From positions 1 to 44,161 of the forward strand of contig NZ_MVDD01000027.1 of the NCBI RefSeq assembly GCF_002843315.1: a stretch of DNA of 44,161 bases, in the 5' to 3' direction. Made by a program: the position numbers and the translations under genes. Numbering within the stretch: the first letter of the stretch is position 1; the number at the start of each line of letters is the position of its first letter. Origin of the DNA: Labilibaculum filiforme. Its GTDB lineage: Bacteria > Bacteroidota > Bacteroidia > Bacteroidales > Marinifilaceae. Below are positions 15,207 through 24,637 of this stretch, piece by piece. The notes under the pieces were generated by a model that had not been told where the DNA came from, did no database searches, and worked only from the letters and a program-made list of their open reading frames with translations.

Positions 15207-18098
15207 ATGGCAACTGAAAAGTTTGTTTCCCGTCACATTGGACCTCGCAATGGCGATATTAAAACAATGTTGGAAACTGTTGGTGCTCCTTCTTTGGAAG
15301 CCCTAATTGACGAAACAATACCTTCAGGTATTCGTCTGGAAAAAGCCTTAGAGCTTCCTAAAGCATTATCAGAATACGAATATTTTTCGAAGATGAAAGG
15401 AATTGCTGCTCAGAACAAAGTATTCCGAACATTTATAGGACAAGGATATTACGATACCATTACACCAGCTGCTATTCAGCGAAATGTATTAGAAAATCCA
15501 GGATGGTACACTCCTTATACTCCTTATCAGGCTGAAGTATCTCAGGGTAGACTAGAGGCTTTATTGAACTTTCAAACCATGATTTTGGATTTGACCAAAA
15601 TGGAGTTGGCGAATAGTTCTCTTTTAGACGAAGCTACTGCAGTTGGGGAGTCGATGTACATGATGCAAGCCTTGCGCTCTCGTGCTAAGAAAAAAGCGGA
15701 AGCAAATCAATTTTTTGTTGATGAGAACGTTTTTGCTCATACTTTAGATGTGCTAACGACTCGTGCTACTCCTCTGGGAATAGAATTGGTAATTGGCAAT
15801 TTCAAAACTTTTGAATTTACCGATCAAGTATTTGGAGCTATCGTTCAGTATCCTAATTCAAATGGTAGTATAGAAGATTATTCTGCTTTTGTAGAGCGTG
15901 CTCATCAGGCAGAGTCTTTAGTTGCTGTAGCTGCCGATTTAATGAGTTTGGTACTTTTAACACCTCCGGGAGAATGGGGTGCTGATATTGTTGTTGGTAC
16001 TTCTCAACGTTTTGGGATACCAATGGGATATGGTGGGCCACATGCCGCATATATGGCTTGTCGCGAAGCTTACAAAAGAAGTATTCCTGGACGTATTATA
16101 GGGGTAACCAAAGATGCTCAGGGAAATAATGCTTTGCGTTTGGCTTTGCAAACCCGCGAACAGCATATTAAGCGCGAAAAAGCAACTTCGAACATTTGTA
16201 CTGCTCAGGCTTTACTAGCTACAATGGCTAGTTTTTATGGAGTTTATCACGGACAAGAGGGGTTGAAGAGAATTGCTGCCCATATTCATTCTGCAACAAG
16301 TATTCTTTCCGAAGGATTAAAATCTTTGGGTTATCAACAAACTGTTCACAACTTCTTTGATACTTTGCAGATTGTAGTTCCAACTGGAGTTTCTGTTGAG
16401 GAAATTCGTAAAGCAGCATTGCAAGCCGAATTCAATTTTTGCTATAGAAATGATACAACAATTGGAATTTCTATTGATGAAAAAATTAGCGCGGCCGAAT
16501 TAAGTACAATGCTTAGCATTTTTGCGAAAGCGGTGGGAAAGAAAGCGGTAGTTATCGATAGTATCGAAGAGAAAATTTCTTTCGATTCAAAATATACAAG
16601 AACAAGCGAATTTTTAACGCTTGATGTATTTAAACGTTACCGTTCCGAAACAGCTTTAATGCGTTATATTAAAAGCTTGGAAAAGAAAGATATTGGATTG
16701 AATACTTCCATGATTTCTTTGGGATCGTGTACCATGAAGTTGAATGCAGCTGTAGAAATGTTGCCTATTAGCTGGCCAGAAATTGGTGGAATTCATCCAT
16801 TCGTTCCTGTTGATCAGGCTCTTGGTTATAAAAAAATTATTGAAGACCTCGAAAAATGGCTTTCGGTAATTACTGGATTTGCAGGTTGTACCTTGCAACC
16901 AAATTCAGGTGCGGCTGGCGAGTATACCGGATTAATGGTGATTCGTCAATATCATATTTCAAGAGGTGATGGCCATCGAAATGTTGTTTTAATTCCATCA
17001 TCGGCTCACGGTACAAATCCTGCATCGGTAACCATGTCGGGGATGAATGTGGTTATCGTGAATTGCGATGCTGACGGAAACGTGGAATTTGAAGACTTAA
17101 AAGCGAAAGCTGAAAAGTATAAAGACGTATTGTGTGCTTACATGATCACTTATCCATCTACGCATGGTGTATTCGAAACAGGAATTAAAGCGATGATGAA
17201 TTTGATTCACGATAATGGTGGTCAGGTTTATATGGATGGAGCGAATATGAATGCTCAGGTTGGTTTAACCAATCCAGGTACAATTGGTGCTGATGTTTGC
17301 CATTTAAATCTTCATAAAACATTTGCTATTCCTCACGGAGGTGGTGGACCGGGTGTTGGTCCAATTTGTGTAGCGTCTCATTTAGTTCAATTCTTACCAT
17401 CTCATAAATTTGTGAAGACTGGTGGCGAGAATGGAATTACTGCAGTTGCTGCGGCTCCATTTGGATCGGCTAGTGTATTGCCAATTACTTATGGATATAT
17501 TGCAATGTTAGGCGCCGAAGGTTTGGAGCAGGTTACTAAAATGGCAATCTTAAATGCTAATTATTTGGCCTCCTCTTTCCAGAAAATGGGTTTCAAAATA
17601 TTGTATAAAGGCGCACAAGGTCGCGTTGGTCACGAAATGATTTTTGATTGTCGCGAGTTTAATAAATCGGTAGGAATTACCGATACCGATATTGCGAAGC
17701 GATTAATGGATTATGGATTTCATGCTCCAACTTTGTCTTTCCCTGTTCATGGAACATTAATGGTAGAACCAACGGAAAGTGAGCCATTGGAAGAGATGGA
17801 TCGTTTTATTGAAGCATTGGCGAAAATCAATGAAGAAATGAAAGAGATTGAAGATGGTATTGCTGATGTTTCCGATAATGTATTGAAAAATGCACCTCAT
17901 ACACACCAAGTATTAACCGCTGATGAATGGAATCATACCTATAGCCGTAAAAAAGCAGCATATCCGTTGAGTTGGGTTGCTGATAATAAATTCTGGCCTT
18001 CGGTTGGTCGTGTTGATGATGCTTATGGAGATAGAAATTTGATGTGTACTTGTGCTCCTCTTGAGGCGTACAACGAAGAATGTATTGATGTTGATTAA
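15207..18098 (+). CDS. gcvP: Glycine dehydrogenase (decarboxylating), P protein
   Basis: The 963-residue single-chain P protein has both halves, which are separate subunits in some bacteria. It decarboxylates glycine with pyridoxal phosphate and passes the aminomethyl group to the lipoylated H protein. Visible blocks are [11 protein letters not shown] at the N-terminus, [38 protein letters not shown], the glycine-rich [11 protein letters not shown], and the PLP lysine K704 in [13 protein letters not shown]. No gcvT or gcvH lies beside it, so the glycine cleavage genes are dispersed. The start at 15207 gives the conserved [13 protein letters not shown] frame overlapping its first part (15064-15306) is a shadow. 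Confidence 0.98.
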   Translation: MATEKFVSRHIGPRNGDIKTMLETVGAPSLEALIDETIPSGIRLEKALELPKALSEYEYFSKMKGIAAQNKVFRTFIGQGYYDTITPAAIQRNVLENPGWYTPYTPYQAEVSQGRLEALLNFQTMILDLTKMELANSSLLDEATAVGESMYMMQALRSRAKKKAEANQFFVDENVFAHTLDVLTTRATPLGIELVIGNFKTFEFTDQVFGAIVQYPNSNGSIEDYSAFVERAHQAESLVAVAADLMSLVLLTPPGEWGADIVVGTSQRFGIPMGYGGPHAAYMACREAYKRSIPGRIIGVTKDAQGNNALRLALQTREQHIKREKATSNICTAQALLATMASFYGVYHGQEGLKRIAAHIHSATSILSEGLKSLGYQQTVHNFFDTLQIVVPTGVSVEEIRKAALQAEFNFCYRNDTTIGISIDEKISAAELSTMLSIFAKAVGKKAVVIDSIEEKISFDSKYTRTSEFLTLDVFKRYRSETALMRYIKSLEKKDIGLNTSMISLGSCTMKLNAAVEMLPISWPEIGGIHPFVPVDQALGYKKIIEDLEKWLSVITGFAGCTLQPNSGAAGEYTGLMVIRQYHISRGDGHRNVVLIPSSAHGTNPASVTMSGMNVVIVNCDADGNVEFEDLKAKAEKYKDVLCAYMITYPSTHGVFETGIKAMMNLIHDNGGQVYMDGANMNAQVGLTNPGTIGADVCHLNLHKTFAIPHGGGGPGVGPICVASHLVQFLPSHKFVKTGGENGITAVAAAPFGSASVLPITYGYIAMLGAEGLEQVTKMAILNANYLASSFQKMGFKILYKGAQGRVGHEMIFDCREFNKSVGITDTDIAKRLMDYGFHAPTLSFPVHGTLMVEPTESEPLEEMDRFIEALAKINEEMKEIEDGIADVSDNVLKNAPHTHQVLTADEWNHTYSRKKAAYPLSWVADNKFWPSVGRVDDAYGDRNLMCTCAPLEAYNEECIDVD

Positions 18099-18118
18099 AT
18101 ATCGAAAAGCATAAAAAA

Positions 18119-18155
18119 TAAAAATCCGGTGAGTTTATTCTCATCGGATTTTTTT
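18119..18155 (+). terminator. Terminator after gcvP
   Basis: AAAATCCGGTGAG at 18121-18133 pairs with CTCATCGGATTTT at 18140-18152 (one G-U pair), followed by T residues. Confidence 0.88.
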
Positions 18156-18180
18156 AATACTTTCTAACTATAGAACGCAA

Positions 18181-18300
18181 AAAAGGAGGCTGCCCCGGCC
18201 TCCTTTTATTGTTCTATTACTAACCCTAAAATTTAACTATGAAAATAATGAACTGAATAAATTCATTAAATCTACTTCTATTTACGTGAGACTTAGTAAA
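18181..18300 (-). ncRNA. Candidate small RNA or structured 3' region ending in a GC-rich terminator
   Basis: On the minus strand, a hairpin (18181-18190 with 18198-18207, sequence AAAAGGAGGC) is followed by a T run, so it terminates leftward transcripts. It is separate from the ddl terminator at 18354-18387, which implies a second transcript starting between them. Just upstream lies the box ACTAACCCT...TATGAAA (plus-strand reading, about 18219-18244), also found at 33241-33267 beside another GC-rich terminator. Only a weak promoter candidate is visible, so the start near 18300 is a guess. Confidence 0.3.
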
Positions 18301-18353
18301 AAGTTTTAGTTTTGAACCACTTACAGTATCAAATGAGTGATGCTGATTTTCAT

Positions 18354-18387
18354 AAAAAAGACTTCTTTCCTTTTATTACAAGTCTTT
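18354..18387 (-). terminator. Terminator after ddl
   Basis: On the minus strand AAAGACTT (18387-18380) pairs with AAGTCTTT (18364-18357) across a 15-nt loop and runs into T residues. It lies 114 nt past the ddl stop codon. Confidence 0.65.
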
Positions 18388-18500
18388 CCTTCGTACGAAA
18401 AAAAATGAAAAAAAAGACAAAATTCTCTTTATTTAACAGAATGCCATAAGAATCAGTAGTACAAATGTTTAAGTTAATTTAAAGTGGAGCAAACGGTAAA

Positions 18501-19472
18501 TTAAAATTCATTTTCAATCACTAAAGTTAAAATGTCTTTTAAGTCTTTATTCATGGCTTCCACCTGTTTAGGGATAAAACTATTAGTTGTCATTCCTGGA
18601 ACAGTATTGGCTTCTAGAATAAAAATTTCATTTTTCCGAATCATGTAATCCACCCGAACAATTCCTTTACATTTTAAGGCATCGTAAATTTCCGACGATA
18701 AATTTTGTATTCGAAGAGTTAGTTCTTCTGATATTCTGGCTGGTGTAATTTCATCGGCCATACTTGGATCGTATTTGGCTTCGAAATCGAAAAATTCTTT
18801 TTTAGGTAATACTTCTGTTACCGGAAATATAATGGATTCACTTTTTGTTTTCACCAAGCCACAGGTAAATTCTAAACCGTCTATAAATTCCTCAATAATC
18901 ACCTCTTTTCCTTCGCCAAAAGCTTTTGCAATGGCTTCATTCAGCTCATCAATCCTTTTCACTTTAGTGATGCCAAAGCTGGAACCATCGGCATTTGGTT
19001 TCACAAAACAGGGCATTCCTAAATGATCATTTATCACTTGAGTGGAATAGTTTTGATTTTTTTTCAGAAGTATCGACTGTGCTACTCTAAAACCTAAGGA
19101 TTTTAAGTAGGAATTACAAGCATGCTTATTAAAGCTGAGCGAACTGCTAAATACATCGCAGGTTGAGTGGGGAACGGAAAGTAAATTTAAATATCCTTGC
19201 AGAATTCCATTTTCACCTGGCGTTCCATGAATTCCAATATATGCAAAATCAAACTTTACTTTTTTATCTTTTATACTAAAACTAAAATCATTTTTATCGA
19301 CTGGATAATATTCATTGTCAATTTTCACATTCCAATCTGTTCCTTTAAGAATAACTAGGTACGGAATGTATTTCTCAGTATCCAAGATCGAGAAAATATG
19401 ATTTGAGGTTTGCAAGGAGATCTCAAATTCTGCAGAGTCTCCACCTGCAATTACAGCGATTGTTCTTTTCAT
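18501..19472 (-). CDS. ddl: D-alanine--D-alanine ligase
   Basis: The 323-residue ATP-grasp enzyme joins two D-alanines for peptidoglycan precursors. Seen in it are the N-terminal AVIAGGDSAEFEISLQTS with the substrate-contacting glutamate, IGIHGTPGENGILQGYL, the ATP-grasp segment MPCFVKPNADGSSFGITKV, and the C-terminal metal and substrate block FILEANTVPGMTTNSFIPKQ. The length is normal. It is the last gene of a three-gene minus-strand run, PASTA protein, RluD-like synthase, ddl (gaps of 14 and 15 bp), an arrangement recurrent in Bacteroidota, and ends at its own terminator. Confidence 0.96.
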   Translation of the reverse strand: MKRTIAVIAGGDSAEFEISLQTSNHIFSILDTEKYIPYLVILKGTDWNVKIDNEYYPVDKNDFSFSIKDKKVKFDFAYIGIHGTPGENGILQGYLNLLSVPHSTCDVFSSSLSFNKHACNSYLKSLGFRVAQSILLKKNQNYSTQVINDHLGMPCFVKPNADGSSFGITKVKRIDELNEAIAKAFGEGKEVIIEEFIDGLEFTCGLVKTKSESIIFPVTEVLPKKEFFDFEAKYDPSMADEITPARISEELTLRIQNLSSEIYDALKCKGIVRVDYMIRKNEIFILEANTVPGMTTNSFIPKQVEAMNKDLKDILTLVIENEF

Positions 19473-19487
19473 TGCGAAATTATAGTT

Positions 19488-20561
19488 TTATTCTTCATCG
19501 GCTTCTAAGGGCCTGTTAGAGGTGTAGTCTCTCCATTTCTGGATTAAAGTAGCCATATCATCAGGAATCTCCGAATCGAATGAGATATATTCACCGGTTA
19601 CCGGATGATCGAAGCCTAATGTTTTCGCATGCAAGGCTTGTCGCGGACAAATTTTAAAACAGTTTTGTACAAATTGTTTGTATTTAGTAAAGGTGGTTCC
19701 TTTTCTAATTTCATCACCTCCGTATTCGGCATCGTTGAATAGCGGATGGCCAATACTTTTAAAATGGGCGCGAATTTGGTGTGTTCTTCCTGTTTCCAAA
19801 ATACATTCAACCAAATTTACATATCCAAGTCTTTCCAAAACCCTGTAATGAGTAACCGCATGTTTTCCGTAATCTCCATCAGGAAAAACATCCATAACTT
19901 TTCTATTTTTAAGGTTTCTTCCAATATGACCAGTTATTGTTCCTTCGTCGTCTTCCATATTTCCCCATACCAATGCTCTGTATTTTCGATCGCTGGTTTT
20001 GTTAAAAAACTGAAGACCTAATTTGGTTTTAGCATCTTCGGTTTTGGCAATTACCAAAATTCCAGATGTATTTTTATCAATACGATGCACTAAACCCGGA
20101 CGAGGATCTTTTGCATTAAACAATGGCAGGTTCTGTAAATGAAACGCCAAAGCATTCACGAGTGTGCCTGAATAATGCCCGTAGGAAGGGTGTACAACCA
20201 TTCCTGGTTCTTTATTAATGATTAAAAAAGCATCATCTTCGTAAACAATATTTAAAGGAATATCCTGGGGAATAATTTCAATCTCCCTAGGAGGATAACT
20301 TAATACAACAGTGATAACGTCTTTTGGCTTTACCTTATAGTTTCTCTTAACGGGTACATCATTCACCAAAATATTTCCATTGTTAGCTGCCTCTTGAATT
20401 TTATTTCTGGAGGAGTTTAACATCCGGTCAACTAAAAATTTATCAATTCGAAGTGGGTTTTGCCCCGGATCTGCTTCAAAACGAAAATGCTCGAATTGTT
20501 CTTGATTTGCTTCTAATTCGTCGTCAGTATTAAAATTATCTAATGGTTCTTTTTCAGTCAT
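19488..20561 (-). CDS. rluD: RluA/RluD-family pseudouridine synthase
   Basis: The 357-residue product has an N-terminal S4 RNA-binding domain (about 37-95, RIDKFLVDRMLNSSRNKIQ) and a pseudouridine synthase domain with the catalytic aspartate D162 in HRIDKNTSGILV. Further family blocks are INKEPGMVVHP, RKYRALVWG and GRTHQIRAH. RluD makes pseudouridines in helix 69 of 23S rRNA; assignment to RluD over other RluA paralogues rests on the S4 domain and the neighbourhood with ddl, not on a decisive motif. The acidic N-terminal 30 residues are not conserved, and the start could lie somewhat further in. Confidence 0.88.
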   Translation of the reverse strand: MTEKEPLDNFNTDDELEANQEQFEHFRFEADPGQNPLRIDKFLVDRMLNSSRNKIQEAANNGNILVNDVPVKRNYKVKPKDVITVVLSYPPREIEIIPQDIPLNIVYEDDAFLIINKEPGMVVHPSYGHYSGTLVNALAFHLQNLPLFNAKDPRPGLVHRIDKNTSGILVIAKTEDAKTKLGLQFFNKTSDRKYRALVWGNMEDDEGTITGHIGRNLKNRKVMDVFPDGDYGKHAVTHYRVLERLGYVNLVECILETGRTHQIRAHFKSIGHPLFNDAEYGGDEIRKGTTFTKYKQFVQNCFKICPRQALHAKTLGFDHPVTGEYISFDSEIPDDMATLIQKWRDYTSNRPLEADEE

Positions 20562-20575
20562 TTTTTTCAGTTGTT

Positions 20576-21409
20576 TTAGAAAATCAAGTTGCTTAAGCTT
20601 TTTTGCAACAAAGAATCAGCTTGTTGTAATTTAACTGAATCTCGTGTTAGCCAGATATCGATTCTTGATCCTGGACTAAGCCTTTGATTATTAGTAACGG
20701 ACGGATTTTGTTGCCATACTTTAGCTTGAATTGAATCAAAATGTGTACTTATTGATTGATCGAATCGTACGTTGCCTAAATTCAAGTTGGATAGAATTAT
20801 TTTTTCTTTAGCCTGAGTGTTTGTTCTTCCAATTAGATTTGGAGCAGTAACTTCATTGTTGTCACCTCTTCCCAGAACAAGATCTATGCTTGCTCCTTTA
20901 TCAACCATACTACCGGCATGTATCGAATCGCCATTGTATTTAGGGTATAGCACTAAATTAAAAAATTGGTTGTTGGCATATTCTAATTTTCCTATTTGAA
21001 AACCATTGGTTACTAGTAACTCGTATGCTTGTCGGAACGAATTATCTACCAAATTAGGAAAGCGAATTTGCTCCGGTTTGTTTGCATTAATGGTTAAGAA
21101 CAAGCTTCGGCCTCTTTTTACTATGGCACCAGCTAATGGTCTTTGATCAAGAACAGTTCCTGGAGCATATTTCGGGTTGTAAATAGAGTCGTAGATAGAG
21201 AAAACTAATTGTTCGGTTTCCAATTCATTTCCGGCTTTTTCAATACTCATGCCGTATAAATCCGGAACTTCTAGTTCTTCTCCATGATGGGTATACCACC
21301 TTAAACTAATTAAGGTGATCCAAATTAGAACTGTTGTAATTAATAGAGCGATTCCAACTTGTATTAGAAATAACTTACTCTTGAAGAAATTTACTGATTT
21401 CATCTTCAT
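20576..21409 (-). CDS. PASTA-domain membrane protein
   Basis: From the chosen start, the 277-residue product has one membrane helix near the N-terminus (FLIQVGIALLITTVLIWITL) and three extracytoplasmic PASTA repeats opening VPDLYGMSIEKAGNEL, FPNLVDNSFRQAYELL and APNLIGRTNTQAKEKI. PASTA domains bind peptidoglycan fragments or muropeptides in other bacteria. There is no kinase or transpeptidase domain attached. The frame is open to 21490, but those 27 residues would put a poorly structured stretch before the basic MKMKSVNFFKSK, so the ATG at 21409 is preferred. It is the first gene of the run with rluD and ddl, consistent with a cell-wall role. Confidence 0.82.
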   Translation of the reverse strand: MKMKSVNFFKSKLFLIQVGIALLITTVLIWITLISLRWYTHHGEELEVPDLYGMSIEKAGNELETEQLVFSIYDSIYNPKYAPGTVLDQRPLAGAIVKRGRSLFLTINANKPEQIRFPNLVDNSFRQAYELLVTNGFQIGKLEYANNQFFNLVLYPKYNGDSIHAGSMVDKGASIDLVLGRGDNNEVTAPNLIGRTNTQAKEKIILSNLNLGNVRFDQSISTHFDSIQAKVWQQNPSVTNNQRLSPGSRIDIWLTRDSVKLQQADSLLQKSLSNLIF

Positions 21410-21573
21410 TATGGGCTTTAGTATTCTTAATAAACAACTACTTGCAAAAGAAAATATTGCTCGGTTGGCAATGTCTTTTACCAGATACAAAAATAGCAGA
21501 GATTTTTTAGATTATAGAAAAAATCAGAGTAAACCGAAACTAAATAGTTGATTTGAGAATAATCCATAAAAAA

Positions 21574-21592
21574 AGAGCTCCTCTGGAACTCT
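21574..21592 (-). terminator. Second minus-strand terminator downstream of rpmH
   Basis: AGAGTTCC pairs with GGAGCTCT across an AGA loop on the minus strand (with G-U pairs), followed by T residues (the A run at 21567-21574). It may back up the one at 21633-21665. Confidence 0.6.
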
Positions 21593-21632
21593 ATCTTCAT
21601 CTATAATAGAATAATGCATACTCTATTAAATA

Positions 21633-21665
21633 CAAAAAAGTAAAGAATATAGAATTCTTTACTTT
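21633..21665 (-). terminator. Terminator after rpmH
   Basis: A perfect 9-bp stem (AGTAAAGAA at 21639-21647 with 21655-21663) is followed on the minus strand by six T residues, 27 nt past the rpmH stop codon. Confidence 0.75.
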
Positions 21666-21691
21666 CTGTATATCGGCAACTTAATTTAAAA

Positions 21692-21850
21692 TTAAGCCTT
21701 GTGTTTGTGCTCGCAAGAAACAGTTAGTTTTTTTCTGCCCTTGGCTCTTCTGCGAGATAATACTGCGCGTCCGTTTGCTGAAGCCATTCTCTCTCTGAAT
21801 CCGTGCTTGTTTCTTCTTTTTCTATTTGAAGGTTGAAATGTTCTTTTCAT
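21692..21850 (-). CDS. rpmH: 50S ribosomal protein L34
   Basis: This 52-residue, strongly basic protein reads [18 protein letters not shown], then [20 protein letters not shown], and ends CEHKHKA. That is L34 along its whole length; the family is normally 44-53 residues. It is easily missed because it is so short. L34 is a late-assembling protein of the large ribosomal subunit. It lies on the minus strand downstream of rsmG, with two hairpin terminators behind it. Unlike in many bacteria, rnpA and dnaA do not flank it. Confidence 0.97.
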   Translation of the reverse strand: MKRTFQPSNRKRRNKHGFRERMASANGRAVLSRRRAKGRKKLTVSCEHKHKA

Positions 21851-21953
21851 CGCGAAAAATTTTTATCGAATAAAGTTATTATATGCGTTGATTTCGGATT
21901 GCAAAAATAGGGTTTTTTTTAATCTATCAAAAAGATCAGCGCTTTTATTTTAA

Positions 21954-22574
21954 TTAAATATCAAGATGTACTACTTTTTTTGTCTCAAAAAACTCTTCTG
22001 AGAAATAATTGGAGCACTTGTAAATACTGATTCTACTACCATACCCCGAGATTTCATCTTCAAAATCACCACCCTTTAAATAAATTATTCCATTGGGTAA
22101 ACTATTTTGATCTTTAGCCTTGCTGTTTTTAAGAACCATGTTCACAAATTTCGGAAATGCGGTAACTGCTCTACTTACAATAAAATCAAATTTATCTTTA
22201 ACTTGTTGTACGCGAATGTGTTCAGCTTTTACATTGTTTAGATTTAAAGCATTTGCTACCTCGGTAACCACTTTTATCTTTTTTCCGATCGAATCGATCA
22301 AATAAAAATCGCTTTCAGGAAATAAAATGGCTAATGGAATTCCTGGGAAACCACCTCCTGTACCTACGTCCATTACTTTTGTTCCAGGAGTAAACTGAAT
22401 TACTTTGGCTATTGCCAGAGAATGTAAAACGTGATGCTCGTATAACGAATCCATATCTTTTCTGGAGATTACATTAATTTGTTCGTTCCAAAAAGTGTAT
22501 AGTTCCTTTAACCGGTAGAGTTTTTGTTCCTGCTCTTCAGTTAAATTGGGAAAATATTTTTTAATGATTTCCAT
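21954..22574 (-). CDS. rsmG: 16S rRNA (guanine-N7) methyltransferase, G527
   Basis: The 206-residue product has the RsmG fold: N-terminal LYTFWNEQINVISRKD, the SAM-binding glycine motif VMDVGTGGGFPGIPLAI, YLIDSIGKKIKVV, and IVSRAVTAF. It methylates N7 of G527 in 16S rRNA, near the decoding site. The length is typical. The predicted start MEIIKKYFPNL fits the family. It lies between the ECF sigma factor and rpmH on the same strand. Confidence 0.95.
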   Translation of the reverse strand: MEIIKKYFPNLTEEQEQKLYRLKELYTFWNEQINVISRKDMDSLYEHHVLHSLAIAKVIQFTPGTKVMDVGTGGGFPGIPLAILFPESDFYLIDSIGKKIKVVTEVANALNLNNVKAEHIRVQQVKDKFDFIVSRAVTAFPKFVNMVLKNSKAKDQNSLPNGIIYLKGGDFEDEISGYGSRISIYKCSNYFSEEFFETKKVVHLDI

Positions 22575-22652
22575 GCCAGTGTAAATTTTAAGGTCGGCAA
22601 AGATAGACTAAATTTTGAAGATCTTGTTATAAAACAGTAAGCGATAAAGACC

Positions 22653-23267
22653 TTACTCTCTTTTCTTATCAATTTTCACTTCAGAATCTTTTAACGTGTT
22701 AAAAAGTAATTCTCGTGCTCTAAATAGTTGCGCTTTTACCGTACCAATAGGCAGGTTAAGTTCCTTTGCTATTTCCTCGTACGAAAATTCTTCAAAATAA
22801 CGAAGTTCAATTAATCTTCGGTAGCGTTCTTTTAAACGAGCTACCTCGGTGCGCATTATTTTTGCTTTTTGATCTCTTATAAATTCTTGCTCCGGATTAA
22901 GTGTATTCGACTCTAAAGAAATACTTCGTTCATTGTCCGAGCCATCTTTTCCATCAATAGAAATTGTATTGCCTTTCTTTTTCCGAAGAAAATCGATGCA
23001 GTTGTTAGAAGCAATCTTAAACAGCCAAGTGCTAAATGCATATTTTGGGGAATACTGTTTAATGTTTCTGAATGCTTTTCCAAATGCTTCAAAGGTTAAA
23101 TCTTCGGCGTCGTTTTTGTTATTCACCATTTTAAGCAACATGAAGAATATCGCATCTTTATACCTTTTAAAAAGCTCTTCATATGCTTTTTGGGTACCGT
23201 TAATGGCGGATAAAACAAGCCTGTAATCGTATTGGGCTTTTTCCGAGAGATTAGGGTTTATTTCCAT
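22653..23267 (-). CDS. ECF-type RNA polymerase sigma factor
   Basis: The 204-residue product has sigma region 2 (AYEELFKRYKDAIFFMLLKM, then DAEDLTFEAFGKAF and FSTWLFKIASNNCIDFLRK) and region 4 with a helix-turn-helix (YRRLIELRYFEEFSYEEIA, then LNLPIGTVKAQLFRARELL), separated by an acidic linker. There is no region 1 or 3, so it belongs to the ECF/SigW-like group. No anti-sigma factor gene follows on this strand; the next gene downstream is rsmG. The gene's start overlaps the last 10 bases of the glycosyltransferase gene, which suggests coupled expression. Confidence 0.93.
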   Translation of the reverse strand: MEINPNLSEKAQYDYRLVLSAINGTQKAYEELFKRYKDAIFFMLLKMVNNKNDAEDLTFEAFGKAFRNIKQYSPKYAFSTWLFKIASNNCIDFLRKKKGNTISIDGKDGSDNERSISLESNTLNPEQEFIRDQKAKIMRTEVARLKERYRRLIELRYFEEFSYEEIAKELNLPIGTVKAQLFRARELLFNTLKDSEVKIDKKRE

Positions 23268-24391
23268 TGGTTGCTTTTACTAAAAGAGAAATTTGCACAC
23301 AAAAAATATATTTTTGAAAATAACACAAAAATCTCATATATATACGAAGATAAAAATAAATTTTCTTCCTTCAAATGCCTATTACTTATTTTAAACATGC
23401 TTCCAAGTATGATAAATCTTGTTAAGTATACAATAGCAAGGAAAATGTATAAATGCGTGAATAATAAAAGGGAAATGCTAACGCAATATAGAACTAATTT
23501 ACTTAACGGTTCTATATCGATAAGTAGGCGAATTTTTAAAGGGAGTTGTTTTCGGCATTTGTAATAATTCTTATTAAGTTGAAGCCAATTACTATAAGCA
23601 GATACCGACGACAAATTGATTTTTGCTTCTGGATGAAGACAAACAGAGGTTCCCGAAATTTTATTAAGTTGAAGAATCATAAGATGATCGTATCCCGCTT
23701 CAAAATGAGAATGTTTAGCAAATCCTTTGTTTGCAAAAAAATCCGATTTATTATATCCTAAATTTGCTCCGTTTCCAGAATAAGCATTCCCCGATAATGC
23801 AAAGCTTGCACTTTTAAGGTTCTTTTTATGCATATCGAATCGGAGAAAATTGTAAAGAAATCCTTTTTTGTGCTCAAAATTAACGTAGCCGAAATGTACT
23901 CCCTTGTCCCAGGAATTTACAAATGTGTGCAGCCAGTTATTACTTTCGGGTTTACTTTCAATGTTTGCGAAAATTATTTTTTCATTTTTAGCTGCCTTTA
24001 TCCCTATACTTAGAGCAAGTTTCTTGTTGTGTTGAAACTTTGCATCCATAGGAATTTTTGTAGCACGCAGATGAGGATACCTTTTTTGAAAGCCTGCAAT
24101 TATGCTTTGAGTGTCATCTTCACTGCCATCATCCACTAAAATCAATTCAAAATTGGGATATTCTTGTTCTAAAAAAAGAGAAAGATTTTCTTGTAAATAG
24201 TCCTCTTCATTTTTCACCGAAATTACGATCGAGACAGGTTCCACCTTAGTGTTGAAGCTGTTTTTTTTCTCTCTTTTAAATAGTTGAATGTAACGTAGGT
24301 GATAGAATAATTGTATGCAAAAAGCAAAAAAAAGTGCAGTGAGTAAAACCCATTGAACAACAGAAGTAGGTAGAGTAATTATTGTTTCCAA
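23258..24391 (-). CDS. Membrane-anchored family 2 glycosyltransferase
   Basis: The 377-residue product has an N-terminal membrane helix (about 12-32), then a GT-A domain with VSIVISVKNEEDYLQENL, ELILVDDGSEDDT (nucleotide-sugar-binding aspartates) and a later GYDHLMILQL segment. It ends with two or so membrane helices (LVLYCVSISLLLFTHLYIFL and the following segment). This plan is that of processive or lipid-linked GT2 enzymes; donor and acceptor are unknown. It is probably in one transcript with the sigma factor, which it overlaps by 10 bp. Confidence 0.85.
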   Translation of the reverse strand: METIITLPTSVVQWVLLTALFFAFCIQLFYHLRYIQLFKREKKNSFNTKVEPVSIVISVKNEEDYLQENLSLFLEQEYPNFELILVDDGSEDDTQSIIAGFQKRYPHLRATKIPMDAKFQHNKKLALSIGIKAAKNEKIIFANIESKPESNNWLHTFVNSWDKGVHFGYVNFEHKKGFLYNFLRFDMHKKNLKSASFALSGNAYSGNGANLGYNKSDFFANKGFAKHSHFEAGYDHLMILQLNKISGTSVCLHPEAKINLSSVSAYSNWLQLNKNYYKCRKQLPLKIRLLIDIEPLSKLVLYCVSISLLLFTHLYIFLAIVYLTRFIILGSMFKISNRHLKEENLFLSSYIYEIFVLFSKIYFLCANFSFSKSNQWK

Positions 24392-24566
24392 ATTTAACTT
24401 TATTTATGTGCATCAAAAATACGAGATTCTTACCGATTAAAAAACTTTGATAGCAAGATTGATATCTGTTGTAAAAGACGAATATTTATATTGCTGATAT
24501 TCTTACGATAACAAACCGTAATTTTCCTTCGGACATTCTTAGTGATTCAGAAATAAGATTAATTAG

Positions 24567-24574
24567 TATCTTTG
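24567..24574 (+). promoter_or_regulatory. Predicted -7 box for tgt
   Basis: TATCTTTG fits TAnnTTTG closely. A start near 24580 gives a leader of about 58 nt before the tgt ATG. Confidence 0.55.
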
Positions 24575-24637
24575 CCCCCTGATTTTTTTACAAATTTGGT
24601 GGAAACGCTTAATTGTAAGCAAATATAAATAGTACAT

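Noticed and set aside
15064-15306. 80-codon plus-strand frame overlapping the start of gcvP
   Set aside because: Its second half is an out-of-frame shadow of gcvP and its first half is AT-rich with no recognisable features.
21410-21490. 27-residue N-terminal extension of the PASTA protein
   Set aside because: The alternative start gives a second short hydrophobic patch ahead of the basic pre-helix segment, with no support; the shorter form has the standard single-anchor layout. Still not certain.
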